Assembly: GCA_963281255.1 (NCBI GenBank) | Contig: OY725506.1 | Span: forward strand, 2,461,001 to 2,525,000 | Reading direction: 5' to 3' | Length of the DNA stretch: 64,000 nucleotides | Origin: Aphrocallistes beatrix | Taxonomy: Eukaryota > Porifera > Hexactinellida > Sceptrulophora > Aphrocallistidae | Part shown: one piece after another, positions 33,398-42,883 of the stretch | Numbering within the stretch: the stretch's first letter is position 1 | Layout: every line of letters starts with the position of its first letter | Notes under the pieces: model-generated | Told to the model about the DNA's origin: nothing | The model's database searches: none | Seen by the model: the letters and a program-made list of their open reading frames with translations, nothing else | Position numbers and translations under genes: made by a program

Positions 33398-33912
33398 ACT
33401 GTATATATATATATATATATATATATATCTGTAACGAATTGATTGAAGAAACTGTCAGGCACAGAAAGCTGATTTTTGGCATGTGGGAGTCTTTTGGCTA
33501 TGACTCCAGTAAGTTCTGAGCTCAGATAAAAATGTCAACTCATCATGGAATTATGACGTCATTGTCACATTTTGAAAAGTTAAGGAATACAATTATTCGA
33601 GCATAACTCAGCCATTATAGGAGATAGAAGGCTGAAATTTTAATAGAATCTGTATACTAACATATTTCATATATGGTACAACTCTCATACAAATATGATG
33701 ACTCATCGCTTTGTTATGACGTCATCATTACTCATCAAAAATTTTAAAATTGACAAATTTGGTGATTTTTGACTGATATCGATTATAACAGTAAGGACAG
33801 ACATATTTAGAGATGATATCTCCCTTATAGTTAACCAATGTGACTCCAGGCGACCGAAAGTAGCCTCCGGCGGACACAAAGTGTCCGCCAGCCGCGCAGC
33901 GCATGCAAGCGA

Positions 33913-34093
33913 ATAATAAATGAAGTAGACATTATATTCTAATACATAACTTACTTATGAGACATAAACTCTATCTCGTTAAAATAGATCTAACATTATG
34001 GGAGAACTGTCACTGTAACATAATATATTCCTTATACTGTGGAGAGTTGAACTTGCTGCAAAATTCTCACTTCTTTCCAGAAAAGGCGTTGAA
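33913..34093 (+). repeat. Copy of the repeat that hosts the pogo MITE at 22.7 kb, without the MITE
   Basis: It begins AATAATAAATGAAGTAGACA exactly as at 22682. It then runs through CTAATACATAACTTACTTAT where the other copy is interrupted by 457 bp. It ends with GGGAGAACTGTCACTGTAA, as near 23255. Confidence 0.7.
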
Positions 34094-34176
34094 TCCTTAC
34101 TATTAAAACTCGATTAATATATCTTTATATCTATATCTATATCTATATCTATCGATCTATCTCATATATATATATA
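34094..34176 (+). mobile_element. Helitron-like family A 5' tip plus microsatellite
   Basis: TCCTTACTATTAAAACTCG is followed by TATC/TA units. The rest of the element is displaced by the inverted copy at 34177. Confidence 0.6.
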
Positions 34177-34708
34177 CAAGCGCGCTTCGCTTGCTTGCGC
34201 TGCGCGGCTGGCGGACACTTTGTGTCCGCCGGAGGCTCCCTTCGGTCGCCTGGAGGTGACATTGGTTAATTATAAGGGAGATAACATCTCTAAATATGTC
34301 CATCTTAGTGTTAAAACCGATTTCACTAGAAAAATAACCAAATTTGTCAATTTTAAAATTTTTGATGCGTAATGATGCGTCATAACAAAGTGATGAGTCA
34401 TCATTTTTTGATGAAAGTCGCATCATATGTGAGGTATGTTAGTATACAGATTCTATTAAAATTTCAGCCTTCTATCTATAATGGCTGAGTTATGCCCGAA
34501 TTACTGTGTTGCTTAACTTTTCAAAATGTGACAATGACGTCATAATTCTATGATGAGTCGACATTTTGCTCTGAACTCAGAACTTACTGGAGCCATAGCC
34601 AAAAGACTCCCACATGCCAAAAATCAGCTTTGTATGACCGGCAGTTTCTTCAATCAATTCGTTACAGATATATATATACACACATTAATCGAGTTTTAAT
34701 AGTAAGGA
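34177..34708 (-). mobile_element. Helitron-like family A, full copy
   Basis: It has both ends: 3' GCGCGCTTG complement at 34177 and 5' TCC complement at 34708. It lies head to head, 16 bp apart, with the plus-strand copy at 34725. Confidence 0.8.
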
Positions 34709-34724
34709 TATATATATAAGTATA

Positions 34725-34758
34725 TCCTTACTATTAAAACTCGATTAATGTTTGTGTA

Positions 34759-34828
<70 letters not shown>

Positions 34829-35340
34829 TATATATAGATATATATGTAACGAATTGATTGAAGAAAATGCCAGGCCCAGAAAGCTGATTTTTGCATGTGG
34901 GAAAGAGTCTTTTGGCTATGGCTCCACTAAGTTCTGAGCTAAGAGCAAAATGTCGACTCATCATGGAATTATGACGTCATTGTCACATTTTGTAAAGTAA
35001 AGCAATACAGTTATTCGAGCATAACTCAGCCATTATAGGAGATAGAAGGCTCAAATTTTAATATAATCTGTATATTAACATGTCTCACATATGGTGCAAC
35101 TATCACCAAAAAATGATGACTCATCACTCTGTTATGACGTCATCACTATGCTTCAAAATTTTAAAAATTGACAAATTTGGTGATTTTTCGAGTGATATCG
35201 ATTCTAACGCTAAGATGGACATATTTAGAGATGTTATCTCCCTTATAATTAATCAATGTGACCCCAGGCTACCGAAGGGAGCCTCCGGCGGACAAAAAGT
35301 GTCCGCCAGCCGCGCAGCGCAAGCAAGCGAAGCGCACTTG
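34725..35340 (+). mobile_element. Helitron-like family A, full copy with long TA run
   Basis: 5' TCCTTACTATTAAAACTCG, a run of about 40 TA units (34760-34840), the family body, and a 3' end AGCGAAGCGCACTTG at 35340. The open frames inside the TA run encode only Tyr/Ile and are not genes. Confidence 0.85.
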
Positions 35341-35350
35341 TATATATATA

Positions 35351-36374
35351 CTATCCGGACAAAAATATTCGACCACCACGAAAACTTAGATACAAATAGT
35401 ATTAAATTAGATCTTTTTAAAATGGAACAAGTCCCTAAACAGTATAATTTAGTTCAAATTCGTAATCTACACATTCTAATTACTCATAATTGAGAGTTTC
35501 AACTCAATTACTTATTCTTATGTAGAAAATTATCAGCCTCTGCCACTTTGTGTCACTAAACGCCATCATATATAACAAGCGCGCTTCGCTTGCTTGCGCT
35601 GCGCGGCTGGAGGACACTTTGTGTCCGCCGGAGGCTCCCTTCGGCCGCCTGGGGTCACATTGGTTAATTATAAGGGAGATAACATCTCTAAATACTTCTG
35701 TCATACTGTTAGTATAATCTATATCGCACGAAAAATCACAAAATTTACCAATTTTAAAAATTTTGATGAGTAATGATGACGACATAACAAAGTGATGAGT
35801 CATCATTTTTTAATGATAGTTGCATCATATGTGAGGTATGTTAGTATACAGATTCTATTAAAATTTCAGCCTTCTATCTCCTATAATGGCTGAGTTATGC
35901 TCGAATAACTGTATTCCTTAACTTTTCAAAATGTGACAATGACGTCATAATTCGATGATGAATCAACATTTGCTCTGAGCTCAGAACTTACTGGAGCCAT
36001 AGCCAAAAGACTCCCACATGCCAAAAATCAGCTTTCTACGCCCAACAGTTTCTTCAATCAATTCGTTACAGAGATATATATATATAAATAAATAAATAAA
36101 TATACATTAATCGAGTTTTAATAGTAAGGATGGCTGTGACTTGGGACAGGTAGCATCAAGTATCAAATGTTGATATTTATTAATTTGGGAGTTAGTAATT
36201 AAGCTGAGACTGAAGCTGAGACAATTATGAGTAATTAGAATGTGTAGTTTACGAATTTGAAATAAAAAATAGAGTATTCCTTACAGTTTGAGAACATATT
36301 CCTTTATGAATAGACCCAATTTAACCTATTTGTATGGCAGTTTCTGTGGTGGTCGAATACTTTTGTCCGTACTG
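35351..36374. mobile_element. Tc1/mariner-type MITE, copy 2, split by a Helitron-like insertion
   Basis: It has the same ends as copy 1 (475-960), with TA at 35349-35350 and 36375-36376. Its interior matches copy 1 up to 35575 and again from 36131. The sequence between is a family A Helitron-like copy. Confidence 0.85.
35576..36130 (-). mobile_element. Helitron-like family A copy with readable empty site
   Basis: Complete from the 5' TCC complement (36130) to the 3' GCGCGCTTG complement (35576). Compared with MITE copy 1, it was inserted on the minus strand between an A and a T without duplicating target bases, which is the Helitron signature. Confidence 0.85.
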
Positions 36375-36376
36375 TA

Positions 36377-36873
36377 TATATCTGTAACGAATTGATTGAA
36401 GAAACTGCCGGGCCCAGAATGCTGATTTTTAACATGTGGGAGTTTTTTGGCTATGGCTCCAGTAAGATCTGAGCTCAGAGCAGAATATCTACTCATCATG
36501 GAATTATGACGTCATTGTCACATTTTGAAAAGTTAAGCAATACAGTTATTCGAGCATAACTCAGCCATTATAGATAGAAGGCTGAAATTTTAATAGAATC
36601 TGTATACTAACATACCTCACATATGATGCAACTATCATCAAAAAATGATGACTCATCACTTTGTTATGTCGTCATCATTACTCATCAAAATTTTTAAAAT
36701 TGGTAAATTTTGTGATTTTTCGTGCGATATAGATTATAACAGTATGACAGACGTATTTAGGGATGTTATCTCCCTTATAATTAACCAATGTGACCCCAGG
36801 CGACCAAAGGGAACCCCACGGCAGACACAAAGTGTCCGCCAGCCGCGCAGCGCAAGCAAGCGAAGCGCGCTTG
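36377..36873 (+). mobile_element. Helitron-like family A body and 3' end
   Basis: It starts at CTGTAACGAATTGATTGAAG right after the TA run that received MITE copy 2, and ends GCGAAGCGCGCTTG at 36873. It lacks its own 5' tip and is head to tail with the copy ending at 35340. Confidence 0.75.
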
Positions 36874-37566
36874 TTGTCTTAACTACGCAAAATCCAGAGA
36901 TTTAACATCACAGGCCTTTAATCTTGCTGACAAATAGCCATGTATACTAATGAATAAATGATAACATAATTGGTTGACAGGAATTTGACCTAACTTAATG
37001 AACAAGTTATCATCACGTTTTTTAATTTGAAACCTGAATAGCTGAAAAGTTATTTGCAAAACAACCACTATCTGTTGACTGACATCTTAAAACTCCCAGC
37101 AGGCTTAAGTTAATTCCTATTTATAGTAAAATCTCCAATTTTTTCTGGCTTCCCCGCCCAAATTGCCTATACCTGAAATGACGCAGCAACATTCCTAGCC
37201 AAACTAGGGGTGTTGTTGAAATGCTATTACACTGACTAACTCGACTAGTGTTTCTTCTATGCTCCAAATGGTAAAGCCAACGTCATTGATTAGCTTTTGG
37301 AGACTATTCATTGTTAATTTTGGCAATTCAACAAATCCTTCAAACAGTTCCAGATATAATATGTTAGCCTAGTTTAGCAGTTCTATTACAATAAACATAC
37401 TAGAAAATACAACACATTCTACAAACCTAGAGTCCTATACTAATGCTGCTACAAGCCTAGGGTCCTATACTAATGCTAGAGGGAGTCATTCCAAAATATT
37501 TAAACAAAAAAATGTTAGTAGTTAATAACCACTACTCTAAACTAGGATACAAGATTGATAACTTTT
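36874..37566. other. Region downstream of the GTPase gene, no gene seen
   Basis: It would hold the 3' untranslated region of the minus-strand GTPase. It contains a 20-bp direct repeat, CAAGCCTAGGGTCCTATACT against CAAACCTAGAGTCCTATACT near 37420-37475. No terminal repeat was recognised. Confidence 0.4.
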
Positions 37567-40278
37567 TTAATTGTCCGTTTTGTAATCGATGAAAATCGCT
37601 GCTTTAGTCATAGACTTTTTTCCATATTGGAGATCTACACCTGATGTAGCTTGATCATTAACGGGCGTTCCCCACATACTCTCATATTCAGGATGGTTGT
37701 GAGGAATGAGCCTCTCACTTTTATATTGAATATTCATTTTATTCATTCTATCACTGATGTCTCTTCTCCAATCGAATTGACAACCTTTGTCACATTTTCC
37801 TTCAGCTGTAAGAATATCGAAGTATCCATTTGTAGGTTCGGTATAGAAGTGAGCAATTATGTTTCTAATCCCAAATCCCGATTCCCAATCACTCTCTTTC
37901 GCTGCTGTAGCTAGACCATGCAACATCGCAAATTCATTCCTTTCGTAGCCATAAGAATGAATGTTCATGAGGAATGTTTCTATGCTCTTGTCATCTGAAG
38001 TAAATTCAGAATCATTTGGAAATTTTTTTAAGTTATGGTGACTATGATAGACTATTGCTCTGAAGTTTGATGGTCTATCAAGTGAATTTCTCATGGCCTC
38101 TTTAACCCACTTTTTAACGTATTTAATATCTCCACCCATCAGATCGGTCCCATCAATTACAAAGCATATGTAGTATTTGATTCCGAATAGAGATCTGTAG
38201 ATCTCCTCAGGAGATGTGTAAGGAATGTATGTGATCTCTGTACCTTTGTTAGCATAGTAATTGAGTATTTCTCTTCCGTATCTATTCCAGATCTTTTTCA
38301 TTTTGTCGCGGTTCTCTCTTTGCAAAGTGACATATTCTTTTTCTGTAGGAAGACTCCAGTCCCATTGATCTCCGCACTTCTCCTTGAACTCCCACCACTT
38401 AATTTCCAGTCCAGGAATTGCTACCTGAGTATCTTCAAGATAATATTCACACATTATCAATATTGCTGTTTTATCTTCGTTAGTATTCCAGACTTTTCCT
38501 CCCATGGAGCATATCTGATGACCTGTCATTATTCGACATTTCCCTCCGTGTGGATGTATTTTTCTTTCACAGAATTTACCACAGCTAGGACACTGATGCG
38601 GACAGTTAGTAACTTCGGCTTCGAGATCGTCCTTTGTGCTTTTCAAAAGGTTTCCGTATTCAGCCTCAGTTACTTGATATTCATTGTCATTTAAAGTACG
38701 CAGGAATTCCTCTACGTATGTATTGATGTTGAAAATAGTTTCAGTGCTCCTGAACATGTTGGTGCATGATAACTTGTTAAATATTTCCTCTTCTAGTACT
38801 TGCGTTGGATTATGTGGTTTTTCAAATAGCACATAGGTCTTGTGTTTCTTCAGTTTTACACTATTTACCTCAAAGACATTGCTGAAGTGTTTCGCGAATT
38901 CTTCTGGACTCACTTTGGGATTGAGGTACATTACCAGAAATAATACCATTGCTTTAAGAGTAATTGCTGCTTTAGGAGTGTCTATTTCTGTTTCATTAAC
39001 AACCTCGAAGTTGCCATCTGCATCTAGTCCAATTCCTACTGGGCAATCTGATTTGATTTGCTCTGATGAGACACATTTAATTTTAAGTCCATCTAATAAT
39101 TCCTTTAGGACATCCTTGATCGGTGCTATTTGTTTAGTAAAATTGTCTCTCATATTCTCCACTATAATGTCGTAGAGTTCATTGGCACATTCGAGCCATT
39201 CTTCTTCGAATATCTTTTTCATGGTTTGATTCCGGTTACATGTGTACTGAATTATGATATTCTCTTCACCAATTGGATCTTTTATTCTATCAGATCTATT
39301 TAAATCTGTTCTAATCTTTGTATTTGCTAGTAACAAGATACTTGTATATGACAATCTTTCTTTTTTCTCATCAATAAAACTTTCAATGATATTTTGTTCA
39401 CAATCTGTGTTTACTTCTCTCCAAACAGCTGATAAGAAATCTTCAGCATATTTATTCGCTATTATCTGATCGCCCTCTCTCATCTTTTTACGATCCCAGT
39501 TCCCTCTTTCAGCCTTTCGAGTATCAATCTTTTGCAAGAAAAACACTAGTTTGCTTGTTTTTTCCTTATTTTCTTTCGATATAGATTCTTCTTGCTTTTC
39601 TATTTTTGCATTCAAAAGGGATTCGAATGCCAAAGCGAACGCATAAGTCGATATTGTCCTCTCAGCTGCATTTGTCAATTTTGCTTCAATGAAATTGATT
39701 TCATAATTAACAACTTTGCAGATGTGACACAGAAAGTCTACGATCTCTCTGACTGTTGAGTGAGAAATGCTAGGATCTCCATCCGTGAAATATTGGATGC
39801 GTTGAGAGATGTCGGAGATAAATTTATCCCAGGTACTTCTTTTGAAATTATTCGGATCTTTTAGTTGAGAAGCTAGCAACAATATTTGTACTTTCTTCCC
39901 AGGATTCCAAGTGATATCAGGATGGTTGTAATAACCAGAACAATATTGTATCAGTGGAAAACAGTTTTGCGGAACCCAATGTTTGAAATCTAACTGAATT
40001 TTTGTTCTAAGAAATCTTCGACCTTCCGTGAATAATGACTCTTTTGTTAGATATTCACAAGTTGATTTTCCTGTGTAAGGTGTCATTCCTTTTATGGGGA
40101 CTCGGTTCTCTTTCCAAGGATAAATGAACTGATCAGTTCCTGTAATGTTTTTGGTTTTATCGGAAAAACTTGAGAGCATTGTTTTTCTAAGATGTTCTAT
40201 AATGCCATTCATGCTAAACTTGAGATCACGAAAGAGAGTATATATGATCGGTTTGTTCTCCATTGTTCTTGACTCCAT
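37567..40278 (-). CDS. VLIG-like GTPase, C-terminal part with VWA-like domain
   Basis: 903 residues in this open frame, but the protein should enter it from the upstream frame near 40381, giving about 35 extra residues (FEKVWVNCFQSDSHEEEQAE). Residues 1-550 are mainly helical, like the stalk of very large GTPases. A Cys/His cluster CPHQCPSCGKFCERKIHPHG...CRIMTGHQIC lies at 559-590. Residues 700-860 read as a VWA-like fold starting ICFVIDGTDLMGGDIKYVKK. The metal site looks degenerate: D-G-T-D replaces the usual DxSxS. I recall GTPase plus VWA combinations in other eukaryotes, but not firmly. The likely role is cytosolic, innate-immunity-type signalling; this is inferred from the family only. 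Confidence 0.8.
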   Translation of the reverse strand: MESRTMENKPIIYTLFRDLKFSMNGIIEHLRKTMLSSFSDKTKNITGTDQFIYPWKENRVPIKGMTPYTGKSTCEYLTKESLFTEGRRFLRTKIQLDFKHWVPQNCFPLIQYCSGYYNHPDITWNPGKKVQILLLASQLKDPNNFKRSTWDKFISDISQRIQYFTDGDPSISHSTVREIVDFLCHICKVVNYEINFIEAKLTNAAERTISTYAFALAFESLLNAKIEKQEESISKENKEKTSKLVFFLQKIDTRKAERGNWDRKKMREGDQIIANKYAEDFLSAVWREVNTDCEQNIIESFIDEKKERLSYTSILLLANTKIRTDLNRSDRIKDPIGEENIIIQYTCNRNQTMKKIFEEEWLECANELYDIIVENMRDNFTKQIAPIKDVLKELLDGLKIKCVSSEQIKSDCPVGIGLDADGNFEVVNETEIDTPKAAITLKAMVLFLVMYLNPKVSPEEFAKHFSNVFEVNSVKLKKHKTYVLFEKPHNPTQVLEEEIFNKLSCTNMFRSTETIFNINTYVEEFLRTLNDNEYQVTEAEYGNLLKSTKDDLEAEVTNCPHQCPSCGKFCERKIHPHGGKCRIMTGHQICSMGGKVWNTNEDKTAILIMCEYYLEDTQVAIPGLEIKWWEFKEKCGDQWDWSLPTEKEYVTLQRENRDKMKKIWNRYGREILNYYANKGTEITYIPYTSPEEIYRSLFGIKYYICFVIDGTDLMGGDIKYVKKWVKEAMRNSLDRPSNFRAIVYHSHHNLKKFPNDSEFTSDDKSIETFLMNIHSYGYERNEFAMLHGLATAAKESDWESGFGIRNIIAHFYTEPTNGYFDILTAEGKCDKGCQFDWRRDISDRMNKMNIQYKSERLIPHNHPEYESMWGTPVNDQATSGVDLQYGKKSMTKAAIFIDYKTDN

Positions 40279-41783
40279 CCTGAATGCAGAGTATAAGTTA
40301 TCAAATTTTTCTTCGAGTTCAGCTTGTTCTTCTTCATGGCTATCACTTTGGAAGCAGTTAACCCAGACCTTTTCAAACTCTTTTTTAGTTCCTCATTATT
40401 AAATTCTAAGTATTTGTCAGCATTCTTGTCAATAGCTTCTTGAAATTTCTTCATATTCTCTTTTAACTTTATTTCAGTGAGTCTAGCCTTGATTTCTAAT
40501 TTGAGTTTATCTTCATAGATTTTTTTCTCCATGTAGATAAGTCTGTTCAAGTTTGATTTAGCTTCATCACACATATAACTCATTTTCTTGAGTAAACGAT
40601 CAGATTGACATTGTTCTGTGAAGTTCTTGAGAGCATCATCCTGATATTCTTTGAATTTGTCATCCAAATTTTCTTTCATATCTTCTAGTATTACTGTAGA
40701 AGGATTCCTCTTTTCGATTTTCTTTATTTTTAGGATTAAAGCTTTCGTAATCTCTCGATATATGTCTTTATTAGAATGAATTTTGATTTTCATTATGTCG
40801 TTCAATATTTTGCTAAGTCTGTTGCTACACCTTATCTCGTCTGTATTTCTGTACTTTACTATGTCTTGGTATTTGACGATAGTGTCCCAAATAACACCTG
40901 AGATTTCCATCCATTCACTCATTGTGTTGAATGGTGTTTCGTTATCAGAGATATCAGCTTTTAGTTGGTGAATAATGGACATGCGTAAATCAGCATATTT
41001 ATTTGCGAAACTCAATGTTGGATTTGTCTTACATAAATCAGAATCGAATAGCTTAGTTATAGTATTCAGAGATTCTGAGTTGAAAGCTGAAGGAAGAACA
41101 AACAAATTTTCTTTTGATACTTGAATTAAACCTGAAATTTTCAATCCTTCAGTTTCCATAAGATACGACTCTTCATTCAGTTTCTCCAAAAGAGTATTGA
41201 TCGAACTTAAATGTTTGTCTGGGTCTGGATCTGCTTGTTGATTGAGAACGAAGAATATCTTTGGAGCTTTTACCTTGCTCACTTTCAATTTGTTGAGAGA
41301 GTAAGCACAAATTTGTAAAAGATTCCGCATTTCCTCTCCAAGATCGCCTCTTACATTAATAATAACTACTTGTGACACCGCTAAACAGAACAACACCATT
41401 GTTCTATCAAAGTGAATTCCTGATTTTTTCTGAATGTTCTTTCCTCTTTCAATTGCATCTAATCCTTCTGTATCGAGAATGAGGAAATGATCTGAATCGT
41501 TGATTGGTTGACTGAGCTTTGAAAGAGAGGCATATATTCCTTTGGTGCACCTGCCAGCACTAGTCAAGAACTTACAACCGAAACAGTAGTTCAGTAGCGT
41601 AGACTTCCCAGAACTCTGAGGTCCGAATATGCTCACTACTATGGGTGGTCGTTTTCTGCTTTTAATTGAGGTTATTCCATTATTTTGACTTTCATAGAGA
41701 TCAGACAAAAGAATATCAATGTCTTGGTTAAAGAATCTGAGATTATCGCCATCAATCAACTCGAATGGTTCTCCTCGATCCAC
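40209..41783 (-). CDS. VLIG-like GTPase, main G domain
   Basis: Contains the GTP-binding domain: P-loop GPQSSGKS (54-61), RCTKG (switch I region, 78-82), DTEG (104-107) and LNQQADPD as the probable base-recognition loop (180-187). A helical, Lys/Glu-rich region follows to residue 480. The frame opens with a GTG, not ATG, at 41783, so in a eukaryote it must be entered from upstream. A 32-nt intron at 41797-41828 does this and adds HFYKYV before DRGEPFELIDGDN. The authentic coding frame leaves this one at about 40381; the last 60 codons are the wrong phase. The family match is to interferon-inducible very large GTPases. Confidence 0.88.
   Translation of the reverse strand: MDRGEPFELIDGDNLRFFNQDIDILLSDLYESQNNGITSIKSRKRPPIVVSIFGPQSSGKSTLLNYCFGCKFLTSAGRCTKGIYASLSKLSQPINDSDHFLILDTEGLDAIERGKNIQKKSGIHFDRTMVLFCLAVSQVVIINVRGDLGEEMRNLLQICAYSLNKLKVSKVKAPKIFFVLNQQADPDPDKHLSSINTLLEKLNEESYLMETEGLKISGLIQVSKENLFVLPSAFNSESLNTITKLFDSDLCKTNPTLSFANKYADLRMSIIHQLKADISDNETPFNTMSEWMEISGVIWDTIVKYQDIVKYRNTDEIRCSNRLSKILNDIMKIKIHSNKDIYREITKALILKIKKIEKRNPSTVILEDMKENLDDKFKEYQDDALKNFTEQCQSDRLLKKMSYMCDEAKSNLNRLIYMEKKIYEDKLKLEIKARLTEIKLKENMKKFQEAIDKNADKYLEFNNEELKKSLKRSGLTASKVIAMKKNKLNSKKNLITYTLHSGWSQEQWRTNRSYILSFVISSLA
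40380..40390 (-). other. A AAA AAG slippery heptamer between G-domain and C-terminal frames
   Basis: Minus strand reads CTAAAAAAGAG (40380-40390). In the G-domain frame the codons are CTA AAA AAG, so a -1 slip continues as GAG TTT GAA AAG GTC TGG, which is the frame that opens into the C-terminal part. A missing A in the run, genetic or from sequencing, gives the same picture. Confidence 0.85.
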
Positions 41784-41796
41784 GTACTTATAGAAG

Positions 41797-41828
41797 CTAG
41801 ATGAGAATTGTTTTAAAAAATTACTTAC
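41797..41828 (-). other. Predicted 32-nt GT-AG intron
   Basis: The donor is GTAAGT after AAACCA and the acceptor is TTCTCATCTAG before CTTCTATAAG. Removing these 32 nt fuses the two flanking frames without a stop and produces VNHFYKYVDRGEPFELIDGD, which fits the region before the G domain in this family. The intron contains stops (TAA) in frame and is very short for an animal. Confidence 0.7.
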
Positions 41829-42871
41829 TGGTTTACCTTTATTATTGTAGCGAGCATTATATTTATTTTACTTTCAATTTTCACCTGTTCTGAATGTATT
41901 TTAATTTCCATACAATCTCGAACAAATACATAGACATGCTTAGTTTTGGCTGTTATATTCTTCAAATCTTCTTCCATGCGAGATTTGTTTTTGCTATAGT
42001 CAGAATAACTGACATGAATTAATGCTATATCCAAGTTCTGGCAAACATCATAGATCACATTAACATCTGAGCATCTGTGACAATCTATGTAAGCCCATTG
42101 CGTAGATTCACCAATAACTCTTTGTCCAAAGAGATTTTTAGTAATCTGAATATCGATGGAACCTAAATGGAATGGACTGTTCTGAGGACTTCCCTTATCA
42201 AAATCTGTTTGAAGTATCAAATCCAGTAGATAGGATTTCCCAGTCGGATTCCAAGAAGCCCATCCTAACCCAAAAGAAACCAAACCACTGAACTGTTGAA
42301 GAGAGTACCAGAGTTCTTTACAGATTTTGAATCGACAAGATGTTTGTTCTGGAGGACTGAGTATTGGATAGTAGAATGGAACTGGATTACTGAACGAATA
42401 ATGTTCTATACAGAGACCTCTGACTACGGGTTCTGACATTTGAAAGATTAAGTGGAAGATGTCCAATGTAGTTAATTGTAAGTCAGTTGTATTTGCGATC
42501 ATCTGTGTGAGTTCTTTCAAAGGTAAACTACATTTAATGTAATAGAACGCCAGAGGTAAGAGTTCGTTTAGAATCCTTTTTGGTGATTGGCCTGATTTAT
42601 TTGCAATATTTATTAACTTATGAATCGAATCTGAAATAATCATTCTGTATGTAGTATGTGATATTTTCATGTCTCCTCCAAAATTCTCTCTCATGTTTTG
42701 AATTTGTTTCAATTGCTTTTGTCTACAATCGAGCATGAGTTCTTTGTCTGGATAGTACTGGAGTAGATAGCTTCTGATGACTCTCTCCATCCTATTTAAT
42801 TTTATGCTGAGTTGTCCTACATCATCAAGGCTGCTTGCTCTGATGCAGGTCTTATCTTCCATGCTTAACAT
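41825..42871 (-). CDS. VLIG/URGCP-like N-terminal and degenerate G-like domain
   Basis: 348 residues. The first 190 are helical and include LPLAFYYIKCSLPLKELTQM and YYPILSPPEQTSCRFKICKE. Residues 199-213 (SFGLGWASWNPTGKS) look like a P-loop; the G1 spacing is unusual, and IDCHR (266-270 region) follows where a DTEG would be expected. This fits the upstream, GTPase-like module of URGCP/VLIG proteins. It ends in TAA only as part of the predicted intron and is read into the main G domain. An ATG opens it at 42871, so it can be a start by itself if the preceding in-frame TAA is real. Confidence 0.75.
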   Translation of the reverse strand: MLSMEDKTCIRASSLDDVGQLSIKLNRMERVIRSYLLQYYPDKELMLDCRQKQLKQIQNMRENFGGDMKISHTTYRMIISDSIHKLINIANKSGQSPKRILNELLPLAFYYIKCSLPLKELTQMIANTTDLQLTTLDIFHLIFQMSEPVVRGLCIEHYSFSNPVPFYYPILSPPEQTSCRFKICKELWYSLQQFSGLVSFGLGWASWNPTGKSYLLDLILQTDFDKGSPQNSPFHLGSIDIQITKNLFGQRVIGESTQWAYIDCHRCSDVNVIYDVCQNLDIALIHVSYSDYSKNKSRMEEDLKNITAKTKHVYVFVRDCMEIKIHSEQVKIESKINIMLATIIKVNQ

Positions 42872-42883
42872 GGTATTGATTTT

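Larger units (their letters stand above)
30125..33912 (+). mobile_element. Helitron-like family A copy with two nested insertions
   Basis: The 5' end TCCTTACTATTAAAACTCG lies at 30125 and the body resumes at 33429 (CTGTAACGAATTGATTGAAG). The microsatellite between them has taken first a pogo-type MITE (30173-30478) and then a hAT transposon (30483-33397). The 3' end is cut at about 33912 inside the terminal hairpin (GCGCAGCGCATGCAAGCGA). Confidence 0.8.

Noticed and set aside
34696-34964. Open frames made of Tyr-Ile repeats
   Set aside because: They are translations of the TA microsatellite inside a Helitron-like copy. There is no domain and all frames are open.
37651-41000. Plus-strand open frames opposite the GTPase
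   Set aside because: They are antisense shadows of the minus-strand coding sequence, without domains.
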